Positions 25,501-37,500 of a stretch of 64,000 nt of DNA are shown here, one piece after another (positions within the stretch are counted from its first letter, which is position 1; every line of letters starts with the position of its first letter). Both the position numbers and the translations under genes were made by a program. The notes under the pieces were generated by a model. The model was given only the letters and a program-made list of their open reading frames with translations. It was not told where the DNA came from and did not search any database. Origin of the DNA: Bos javanicus (taxonomy: Eukaryota; Chordata; Mammalia; Artiodactyla; Bovidae); contig NC_083880.1 of the NCBI RefSeq assembly GCF_032452875.1, positions 62,260,829-62,324,828 on the forward strand, in the 5' to 3' direction.

Positions 25501-28500
25501 CCAGAGACAAGGAGCCGGCCAAGCCGGTGCCCCTGAAGGTGGCCGCCCCGTGTCCCCACCACCCGAGGAGGCACCTTGGCCAGGCCCGGGTGGGGTCCCT
25601 TCCGATTAGGCCCATGGCTGCCTCGGGCCTGGGCCCAGTCTCTTCCAGGAGCACGGCCAGTACAGACCTAGTGTCTGCAGGCTCGAGGGTCAAGGGTACA
25701 GCTGAAGTTCAAGCCTTTCTCTGTCCTTGGGCTCCCATCACCCAGGCAGAGATGAGCCACCATGCCTCCTGCCCCAGAGAACAAGCTGTGGGGGTCTGAA
25801 GCCCAGAGGCAGCCACCACTTCCCTCCTCCTCTGAGTCCTGGACTCTGCCCCAGGTTAACCTCCCCAGGCTTGTCTGACAGCCCTGTTCGGGAGCGGGGG
25901 AGTTGGAAGGAAGAGCAGGGGGTAGCTACTGTCTCCTGCTGACCCAGCATGCATTGGCCTCTGACCCTTAGCCACGAAGACCATGATCTCCAGTGAAAGG
26001 CTTGAGGGACCAGTCAGATTGTCTCAGCACCTGCAGTCTAATTCCCATTCTGGGGAGCTGGGCCTCAGTGAGAAACCCCACCTTCCCCAGACACAGAGGG
26101 CTTGTGAGGCACAGGGCAGTCTGCACCTCAACCCACATAACCTGCTGGATACATGCACGCCTGTCACTCTGAGGCTCTCAGACCATCCTTGAAGTGTCAG
26201 GGTTGCATAACTACATACACAGCCCTTGATCCTCACCTCTAGCCAGAGTGTCTTTCCCAAGATGAAGGAGGGGGCTTCCCCAGAAGCCAACTGTGCTCTC
26301 TTCCCTGAAAGCAGAAGCTGCCAGTAACTTAAACCTGAGATTCTCTAGCGTCAGAGTGTCTTTATGCCCAGGATCCTTTGGACACCCAGCTGTATCTTTT
26401 GGGGGGAGGTGTCCACTCTTTCAGCATTTGCCTCTGTCTCTGTTCCCCAGAGATTGTCTCAAGCTGAACTGGGAGACCCATTTCTTTTTTTTTTTCCAGA
26501 AACCTCTCAGTGCTAGCAGCCTCAGTCAGTCAAGATTATCCCTTGACAGACACTCAACTCTCAAAGAGGCTGAAAGAAAAAAAGCAGACTTCCAGAAGAA
26601 GCTGTTGCTGCAGTCCAATGCATCAGTGGAGAAGGTTGGCCATGTTCAGGCAGGGGCTTGGGTTGTGAGCCAGGGGCTGGACAGTTGGGATGCAGACTGG
26701 AGATGTGGCACCTGGGGGTCTGGGAGCCCAGCCTCGTTCTCCCAGGACCTGGAGAAGCCTGTTGGACGTGATGGCAGTGCTCAGGATCTTGGCTACAGGG
26801 CTGCCATTTGGGGGGTGTCCCCAGTGTGTGGGGTTGTCTAGGGAGGGGAGCAGTGTTCCTTCCTGGTTGGGGGGCTGGACTGGGAGGTAGGAGATGTGGC
26901 ATGTTCAGAACCCACTGGTGAAATGCCCTCCTGAATTTTGCGTGATGCGTGAGTGGGGATTGGGTTATCTCTGTTCTTCCTCCTCCTGTACCTTCCCCCT
27001 TTCTGAGCTTGGACACGTCTCCCTCTGCCGTCACCCCTGGGTAAGGTGACCTCTAAGGCCCCTTCCAGGTTTAATCTGAAATAATAGGGTAATTCTATAT
27101 GTGTCCCCTAGGCTCCTACCATGAGCCCAATGAGAATATAATTAATAGCTGTAGGTTGCAGCAGGGCTGCTCCATGGCCCAGTTTCTGGGACTCAAGAAC
27201 AGGGGAGCAGTGTCCTGTGGGACGGGTCCTGTGGAATGGAGCAGAGAGCTACCAGTGGCTGGACCTTCTCTCCTTCAGGTTCTGAATGTGCTTTCCTCTG
27301 TTTTTAAAAACACGGCTTAAAAAAACCCTCCAAAACTTAAAAAAGTAGTATTGGTTAAAAAAATAGAAATATGTGTCAAGCAAAAAATAAAAGGTCCATG
27401 TTTCTCACTGTGTACTCCGTCTCATCCCCCAACAGTGGTCGCAATCACTATGAAAAGGTTGGTTTAGCTTTGTCTTTTTTTTTTTTTTTTTTTTAGGGAA
27501 GTGATGTTAAATTATATAGCTACGTGCATTTGCTTTTAAAATTTAACTATATTATGGATATGTTTTCTCCTTAGTGATTTGGATTCAGCTTATTCCTTTG
27601 TTAGGTTAAAAAATCATTTTCTTAAATCTACATTTCTTTAATAATACACGAGTCTGCCTTTGTCCTCACACTAAGCCAGTCCTAGACATCAGCCTTGTCT
27701 TCATTTCTGCCAGTCTGGTAGGTGGGAAATATTGTCTTTTGATATTTCTTTGGTTATTTGTGATGTTGAGCTTTTTGTATTTTTGTTAGACAGTTGCATA
27801 GACTGAAGACAGTGGAATAAATGCATATTCATATCCTTTTCCATTCTTTTTTGTGTTAATTTCTTGGAGCTGTCTATATGTTCTGGAAATGAATCCTTTG
27901 CCTGTTGTGTCTTGGAGATATTTTCACCTCATCAGCCTTCAGGGTGTCACATTGAGGTTTTAACTTTTTTTTTAATGAGTTAATTAGTTTTATTTTTGGT
28001 TGCTCTGGGTCTCCATTGCTGTGCACAGGCCTTTCTCTAGATGCAGTAAGCAGAGGCTACTCTTGGGTGAGGTGCACAGGCTTCTCACTGCGTAGGCTTC
28101 TCTTGTTGCACAGCGTGGGCTCTAGGGCACGCAGCTTCAGTGGTTCCAACTCCTGGGGACTAGAGCGCGGGCTGAGTGGTTGTGGCATGTGGCTGAGTTG
28201 CTTCACGGCATGTAAAATCTTCCCAGACTAGGGACAGAACCCTGGCATCTCACTGTACAAATATATCAAGGGGAACGAGTTTGTTTTCTGCATCATTCTG
28301 AGTTGAGTACAGGTCTTTAGAAAAATCTTGTTTGAGCCTTCAGTTCAGTTCAGTTGCTCAGTCGTGTCCGACTCTTTGTGACCCCATGAATCGCAGCACA
28401 CCAGGCCTCCCTGTCCATTACCAACTCCCGGAGTTCACCCAGACTCACGTCCATCGAGTCAGTGATGCCATCCAGCCATCTCATCCTCTGTCGTCCCCTT

Positions 28501-31500
28501 CTCCTCCTGCCTCCAATCCCTCCCAGCATCAGAGTCTTTTCCAATGAGTCAACTCTTTGCATGAGGTGGCCAAAGTACTGGAGTTTCAGCTTTAGCATCA
28601 TTCCTTGCAAAGAAATCCCAGGGCCGATCTCCTTCAGAATGGACTGGTTGGATCTCCTTGCAGTCCAAGGGACTCTCAACAGTCTTCTCCAACACCACAG
28701 TTCAAAAGCATCAATTCTTCGGCACTCAGCCTTCTTCACAGTCCAACTCTCACATCCATACATGACCACAGGAAAAACCATAGCCTTGACTAGACGAACT
28801 TTTGTTGGCAAAGTAATGTCTTTGCTTTTGAATATGCTATCTCGTTGGTCATAATTTTCCTTCCAAGGAGAAAGCATCTTTTAATTTCATGGCTGCAGTC
28901 ACCATCTGCAGTGATTTTGGAGCCCCCAAAAATAAAGTCTGACACTGTTTCCACTGTTTCCCCATCTATTTCCCATGAAGTGATGGGACCGGATGCCATG
29001 ATCTTCGTTTTCTGAATGTTGAGCTTTAAGCCAACTTTTTCACTCCCCACTTTCACTTTCATCAAGAGGCTTTTTAGTTCCTCTTCACTTTCTGCCATGG
29101 AGAAGGCAATGGCACCCCACTCCAGTACTCTTGCCTGGAGAATCCCAGGGACGGGGAAGCCTGGTGGGCTGCCGTCTATGGGGTCGCACAGAGTCAGACA
29201 CGACTAAAGCGACTTAGCAGCAGCAGCAGCAGCACTTTCTGCCATAAGGGTGGTGTCATCTGCATATCTGAGGTTATTGATATTTCTCCCGGCAATCTTA
29301 ATTCCAGCTTGTGTTCCTTCCAGTCCAGCATTTCTCATGATGTACTCTGCATATAAGTTAAATGAGCAGGGTGACAACATACAGCCTTGACGTACTCCTT
29401 TTCCTATTTGGAACCAGTCTGTTGTTCCATGTCCAGTTCTAACTGTTGCTTCCTGACCTGCATATAAATTTCTCAAGAGGCAGGTCAGGTGGTCTGGTAT
29501 TCCTGTCTTTATTCGGTAGCCGTTCATTGATCTATTATGATGTGTCAGGCAGTGTCATATGGGATAAAGTCATGAACAAAAAAGATACAAATCCCAGTCC
29601 TTGGGGAGCTCATAGTCTGGCCAAACGTTCCTAGTCACCAACTGGGTAGGTAAGGTGGTATTCCATCACTGTTCTCACTGGGCGTCTAGAAAACTGGGGG
29701 ACCAGGTGGGTGTGGCTCCTTGCCCAGGCGTCTCAGCACTGTGCCACAGGGGAGCTCCGGCTCCCAGCACCCCTGAGCGGGTTCGCCTCTCTCGCACAGA
29801 TAATCTTCTTACAGACCAGGCCTCGCCTGCCACACTCGGCTGCCTTGCTGAGCAGCTGCATGGACGGTTACATCTATGCCTGGTCCATCCATGGGAGCGG
29901 AGGCCTGCTGGGCAAGTTCCCTGTGGACTCTGTAGACGAGGGGGACGTGGTTGTGGGTGCCATGGCCACGGATCAAAATGACTGGATTCTTGTCACAGGG
30001 GATTGCAAAGGGTGCATCAAGGTGAGGAAGAACTGGCCCTGGGATCGAGGGGCTGGCCTGAGCCATGCTCTGGCCTCCTCTTTGCCATCGGTGGTCCTCG
30101 CCCCATCCCTATGTCCTCTGGGCACTCGATTCACTTGTAACACAGTGGGTGGTGGGGTGGGTTCCCTCAGAGTCCTCTCCTGCCCTCGTGGGCCCAGGGA
30201 AGTGAAGGAGGGCTTGGTCAGGGGGTCGCCCGCCCAGAAGACTTCCTGTGGGTCCTGTGCTTTAGAATTCTCTTCCTGCTGCTCCCTCACCCCCAGCTGT
30301 GCATCTGATCTGTGATCAGCTGTCTCAGGAGCTGATTTTGTGCTTTGTGGTGATGTGGGGTGTGAATGTCCCATCACTGGGTCTGTCACACTCTCCCTGT
30401 ATGCTAGCTAAAGGTCTGGCCTAGAAGATGCCGTGGTCCCCTTGGCGGTGTGGGTAAGAACCAGCCCCCTGCGGTGAAGAGAAATGGTCTGGGGGGGACC
30501 CTCAGAGTGAGTCGGTGTTGGGGGTCAGGGAGTGCTGGGCTACTAATCCATGCTTTGTGTCTAGATCTGGGACATCAAGGATTACTGTGCACATTCTGAC
30601 AAGCAGACAAACCATCCTAGTGAGATCAACAAGTTTCGGTTCTTAATTTCTGAACGGATTCAGGTCAGCCTCCCAAACTACAGTCCCCCGGAGGAGAAGA
30701 AGGTAGGATGATTACTGGGCAATTGCTGAGAAAAGTGCCTCTGAGCCCCGCCAATGAGTTGGGACCATGGTTCCCACACTGAGATTCGGAATCTTCCATG
30801 TTTTCTGTCCAAGGTTGTCTGATTGATGTGGAAAAGGTTTTCTGCTCACCAGAAGTCACTATTAACCAGTGAAACATAAGTATGCACACACCAAACACAC
30901 TCACGTGCACACACATGTATACACGTACACACATATGCATACCTTCCATGGGCTTTGATCTTTGCAATGAAGGCCCTGAGGTCATAAATTCCTTTAAAAA
31001 GTAATGCAAATATTTATGTATTTTCTTGAGTAGGTAATGCATTTGCGTGTGTGCTAAGTCGCTACAGTCGTGTCCCAGTCTTTGTGACTCTATGGACGTA
31101 GCCTGCCAGGTTTCTCTGTCCTTGGGATTTTTTAGGCAAGAATACTGGAGTGGGTTGCCATGCCCTCCTGCAGGGGATCTTCTCAACCCAGGGATCGAAC
31201 CCACGTGTCTTTTGTCTCCTGGCGGGTTCTTTACCAATAAGGCCATGTTGGGAAGCCCAGATAACGCATCTACGTAGTTCAGAAATCACTGGCTATTTCC
31301 CCGATGACTAGTGAATTTGAGCACCTTTTCCTTAGTTGTCAGGAAAATGTAAATTAAAGCCCAAAGGTGGTATCACTGCTTATCTACCAGAATGACTAAA
31401 ACTGAAATGACAGGCAATGCCAAATATTGGCAAGAATATAGGTCAACTGGTGATAACCCATCTAAAATTGCTTATTTTGATGGTTGTAACTCTGAATATA

Positions 31501-34500
31501 TGAAAAGCCACCGAAGCCAGCACTTTAAATAGGTACGTTGTATGTGAATTGTATTTCAATAAAACTGTGTTTAAAAGCTATAGAAACAATAGGACAAATA
31601 TTCTTTTTTGGTTTTGGTTTTTTTTAACGAATCTTTGTTTGTAATTGTTTATCTACACATCTGGTAATTTATCCCAAGGAAGTAGTATGTAAAAGGACGT
31701 CAATCTAAGGCCTTTAATGCTACTGCCGTACTGCATTCCAGAAAGTTTATGTAGGTTTTCACTTTATTAGTTTGTTTTGCTTTATCCTTGACAGCATAAA
31801 GTTTTTATCATTAACAGTATTTATCTGAGTGAGCGCCCCCTGTTAGATATAGAAGGCATTCAATAAATAAATGTTTAAAGTGAAAAAAAAAACCTTTTAC
31901 TGGTTTTTAGATATAAACAGTTTCTTTTGATTTTATGAAAATATCTTTGCTTATATTGACATCTGTCCTTATTTTATTGGCTATATATATTTTGTGAATT
32001 ACCTCTTCATGTCCTTGGTCCAATTTTCTTTTGTGGTGACCATCTTTTATAAATGATGTACAATCATCTTAAAACATATTAAAAGACATTAACTCATTGC
32101 CTGTCATATGTATTACAAACATCCCCTCCCCCCAGGTTGTCATTTGCCTTTTAATTTATGATGAGTTTTAAATTACAACATATTTTTTGGTGGTCAATTT
32201 TTCTTCCCATTGTGATATTTCCTGTCGCTTATCACTTCCTTATCAGAGATAATAGTCATTCTTTCTCTTCAATATTTTATGGTTTCATTAAAAAGGATTC
32301 TTCAACCCTTCTAGTGTTTACTTATAAGATATAAGACAATGATTTAAGTTTCACTACTTAGTTTATCAGGAATTCCAACACTGTTGATTGAATCCTGTTC
32401 TCTATTACCACCAATTTCCTACCAGTCTTGTTATCAACGTTTTAAATATATATTTGGGTTGGTTTCTGAGATATTGTCTTCCATTGTCTAGTTTTTATTA
32501 CTGTCATGTAACATACTCGAGTATGATAAAACATGTCCTCCTTCATTAATTTTGTTTTATTTGAAAATAGTCTTGGATATTTACACTCATTTTCCAATTA
32601 AGTAGGATTTTATTCTTTCATAGTACATTGTGATATATCACTCCGTTTCTCACCCTATTCCATGCCTGATGCCCAACTAAATATCTTGAAAAAAAGACCT
32701 GGGTTCTTGTCTAACCCCATCACTTTCTAGCTGTGTGGTTCTGGGCTGATTGCTGAATGTTTCTGACTCTCACTTCTCTCCTCTCTGCAATGGTGAGACT
32801 CATACACATTCCATAAGGTTATTCTGATGTGCAAACGAAATAATCTGTACACAGGAAGCGGGCAAGCAATACAACAATATGCTTTTTTTTTTTTTTTAAT
32901 GATTTTACTGAAGGGACCAGTGAGGGCCAGAGAAGTGCTTGGATTTACGTAAGGTCACCAGAAAGTTCATGTGGGGGTGTATCTAGAACTAGAACTGTGG
33001 CCCATGTCCCAGCTCCTTCCAGAAGCCTCTGCTACCTCCAGCCCTGGGTGCCCTCTGCTGAGCCAGCGTCTTGGGAGTTTAATTAATTCTCTTGCACTGT
33101 CCCCTGTAGGTGGAGGCCGGCCAGACCATTTCCCTGATTCCACCCCAGCTTCTGATTAGCTGGAAGGCCCATTTGGATAGTGTGGCAGACATCCTATATG
33201 TGGACAGCCTCCAGCTGGTTATAAGTGCTGGCCAGGACCGGGACGTCAAGGCTTGGAAACTCTCTGGTGACGCCATTGGTACGGACGGTCCTGCTGAAGC
33301 TCAGTCATGCACCATGGCCCTTCCTGGCCCTGACCCTCTTAGAACACAAGCTGGCATAAACCTCATATCCCATGGGGTGGGAGTTTCAGACCACAGCAGC
33401 TGTCTTTCCTCAAATAGTATCACAAGGTGTGAGTCTGTCCAATTGTCCATTCAGCAGTCTGTCCATCCGCTCATTCACTCATCTGCTCAACACTATTTGC
33501 CTTTGCATATCAGATCATATATCTGATAAGGTACAGTCCATTCACTTTTTAAAAATAAACTTAATTCTTGAGGTATAACATATGTAACGAAAAGCCCACA
33601 AACCAAAAGTATTCTCAGCTTAGTGAATTTTCAGGAGGTAAACGTATAGCCGTATAACCATCATTGTATCAAGAAACAGAACATCACCAGGACTCAGGGC
33701 TTCCCTCACCTCCTGACCCACTGTCTCTACCAACACCTTTCCAAAAGTAACCACTGTTCTGGTTCCTAAATCCAAAGCTTATATTAGTCTCGCTTTGAAC
33801 TTTGTCTAAATGGAATCATTTGATAGTTTCTCCTTTGTGTCTGGCTTCTTTCTTTCAAACACCATATGTTGTGCCATTCAGCCATTCGTTGACTGTAGCA
33901 GCTCATTCATTCTTACTGCTGAGTGGTATTCTGTTGTTGATACCGTACTTTATCTATCTGTGCTATTGTTGGTGGGCATTAGGACTATTGTAGGCTATTA
34001 AACGGAGAAGGCAATGGCACCCCACTCCAGTACTCTTGCCTGGAAAATCCCATGGACGGAGGAGCCTGGTGGGCTGCAGTCCATGGGGTAGCTAAAAGTC
34101 AGACACGACTGAGCGACTTCACTTTCACTTTTCACTTTCATGCATTGGAGAAGGAAATGGCAACCCACTCCAGTGTTCTTGCCTGGAGAATCCCAGGGAC
34201 AGGGGAGCCTGGTGGGCTGCCATCTATGGGATTGCACAGAGTCGGACACGACTGAAGCGACTTAGCAGTAGCAGCAGCAGGCTATTAAAAACAAACACTG
34301 CTGTGAACACCCTCATACAGGTTTTTTTTTGAACAAGTGTATGCATTTCTGTTAGATATGTATTTATAATGGAATTGCTGAACCACAGAGTATACACATT
34401 CAGTGTCAGTAGATGCTTTAAACTATCTTTCAAAGTGCTCACCAGTTTTCACTCTTTCACCAGCTGCATACAGTGGCTCTTACTGAGTCATAACTTTGTG

Positions 34501-37500
34501 ACCGCTTGATATCGTCATTGCATTAAATTTTAGCCATTTTGGTGAATATGTAGTGGCATTTTATTGTGGTTTTAATTTGAATCCCTGATGAGTAGAGGTT
34601 GAATATCTATTTATGTATTTATTGATCATATGTTTATTGATCAGTTGTATATTTTATAGTTGTCCCATGTCTCTCATTCTCTCTTCTGTTCTTTACATTT
34701 TTTTTTTTCCTGTCTCTGCATTCCATTTTGGATATTTTCTACTGACCTGCCTTCCAGTTCGTTAATCTTGTCTCCTATGTGCAGCCTGCTATTAAATCCA
34801 TCCAGATACTGTATTTTTTAGTTCTAGAACACTCATTTGATTTTTTCTACAAATGTCGATTAATAGTTGAAATTCTGCTTCTTTTCCTCCATTCTATTCA
34901 TATTTTCCTTTATTTTATTTAACATTTTTACAACAGTTGTTTTAAAGTATTTACCTATTAACTCCAATGTCTGAATTATCTGTGAGTCTGATTCTAATGC
35001 CTATTTCTTCTTTTGATTATTGGTTATATTTTCCTGCATTTTCACATGTCATGTATAGAAAAACTCCATGAAACCAAACCGAACAAAAACCCAACCCAAA
35101 TCAAGCTGAACTTTCCTGAACTTTGTAGAAAAGAAACTGCAAAGACTGAAGCTGATATGATTTTCCTCCAGTGCGTTGCTCTTTCCTCTGCATAGAGCTT
35201 CTCATCTCAGTGCGGTTAGGAAGTGAGCTGGGTTGGGGCTAGATTGTAGCTCCAGGAGCCCTAGTTTACTTCTGGGTTCAGCTGATTCCAGGGTAAAGCC
35301 TGTTGTGTTTGCTGTTGGCTTCTTCCTCCAGTGAGACTCTTGACTCCTAGTGAGCTCATTCTGTCTTTCTAGCCCAACCCTCAGAACTTAAGCAATTGCA
35401 GGCCCTGATCTTCTTTCCACGTGGCGACCGCTCATTTGTCCTATGATCTCTAAGTCTGTTTTTGTTTGTTTCATTTGTCTGTTTCGTTTTTTAGATTATA
35501 TAACTGAGATCATGAGGCATTTGTCTTTCTTTAACTTGTTTTACTTAACACAGTACTTTCCAGAGCCACCCGTGTTGTCACAAATGGCAAGATTTCTCTT
35601 TTTTTATGACTGAGTCATATTCTCTAAGCTCTCCTGTAGGGAAAACAACCATGCCTTTGGGACTCCACTAGACTTAATCTGTCATGCCAGCCAGATTGGC
35701 TCTTAGAAACTCTGCTGGTTTCCCTATCTTTGGGTATCTTTCTTCTGCTAAACGGAGCCTGATTCTCACTCACCATGTGTCCATACTCAGAAAATTGCTC
35801 CCAGAGAAAAAAGCAGTTCCCAATTTTAGTTCTTCTGGGAAGGACTCTTTCCTTTCTGTAATTTGGTTTGTCTAGTCTTCTTTGCTTCTATAGCTCTCCA
35901 GTGATTTTCTTAAATACGGTTTTTAGAAGTTCCTTTCCATTTACAGTTATTACAAAATATTGGCTGAATTCCCTGTGTTGGGCAGCGTACATCCTTGAGC
36001 CTGTCTTACACCTATAGTTTGTACCTCCCCGCTGGTAATCACTAGTTTGTTCTCTGTATCTGTGAGTCTGCTTATTTTTTATTATATTCATCAATTGGTT
36101 CTATTTTTTAGATTCCACTTATAAGTGATATAATGTTTGTCTTTGACTGATTTATTTCACTTAGCATATAGCCTTCAAGGTTCATTCTTGTTGCCACAAA
36201 TGGTGAAATTTTGTTTTTTCTTTATGACTGAGTAGCTTTCAGTCATAAAGTAGCTTTTTACATATCAATTATATGTATTGATATACATACCACATCTTCT
36301 TAGGTTGCTTCCGTATCTTGGCAATTATAAATAAAGCTGCTATGAACATTGGGCTGTATCTTTTTGATTTTTTTTTTTGCATGTATACCCAGGAGTGGAG
36401 TTGTTGGATTGTATGGTAGTCCTATTTTTAGTTTTGGAGAACCCCCTATGCTGTTTTTCACAGCGGCCGCACTCATTTACATTCCCACAAATAGTGTACA
36501 GGGTTCCTTTTGTTCCAGATCCTCGCCAACATTCATTATCTGTGTTCTTTTTGATGATCACCATTCTCATTGGTGTGAGGTGATATCTTATTCTTCTCCA
36601 GTGATTTGTAAAAATATGACTTTGTAACACATCTGCTTTGGTTTTCTTAATTAAAAAGAATTCTGCAGCATGAAAATGGCCTACAACTCACTATGCCCTG
36701 CCCAGAAGTAGGACTCATATTTCTCTATTCTTACTACCTACTTTCTACCCCAGCCCTTATCCTCCACAGACCCATTCCTAATCTCACATCTGATAGGTGG
36801 CTGATAGATGCCTGTAGTCTTGCACCATTGCCATTTTATGTGTGAGCCACTTAAAGCCCGTCTGAGGACTATTCAGTCATTGCCAAAGAACCTTCTCCAT
36901 CTTAGCCTATATGTGAGGCAGGATGCTTTAGGCCTGAACTCCAAGTATACCCTAGGGTTAGGGTCTGACTCTTCCAGATATTTGCCAAGTAGCTAGCATA
37001 ATGCCTGGGATATGTTGGGCATAGTTAGGTGTAGGCCAGGAACAAGGGATTGCTGGCTGCCTCTTGAGGGTGGATGGTGAGGGACAGAGTGTTTAGAGGA
37101 GGGAGTGGCTGGCCAGTCCTTGCTACTGAACTGGGTCTGGTTAAATCACAGGGACGTTTGGCTTGAGTGTTTGGAAAAGGCTGCAGGATACCCCAATGAT
37201 GACTGATGGCGAACTAAATGAAAGATTAAAGAAAGAGGGTGACTTCTTCGACCCCAATGAGAAGACCTTCCATCTAGAGCTGCAGTGAGTTATCACAATG
37301 GTCACTAGTCACTGGTCAACTGGTTAACTCTGGTCTGGATCCCAGGAGCCCCCCCTTGTAGGGTAGTGCTGGGCATATGCAGGCAGGGCCTTCAGAATGT
37401 CACAGGTATGGGAATTGCAGGTGACTTGACTCTACAGGTGGTGGCTGTGGCCTCAGAGCCCGAGGCTCCGTACTAGCCCAGATCAGCTGTAAGACTGAGC

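Noticed and set aside
25590..25799. Coding extension of EFCAB8 exon p to the stop at 25800
   Set aside because: It would end the protein before the second WD40 block, whose exons clearly continue in frame; kept only as a possible isoform.
28350..28877. 175-residue minus-strand frame
   Set aside because: It is the BovB 3' region and similar frames recur in the other BovB copies of this window.
29204..29527. Minus-strand open frame with reverse transcriptase motifs as a possible gene
   Set aside because: It is part of an antisense BovB LINE; the frame is cut by a SINE and stops, and the (GCT)n tail gives an artificial poly-Ala end.
36951..36966. CCCTAGGGTTAGGG as an interstitial telomere repeat
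   Set aside because: There is only about one and a half units, which is expected by chance.
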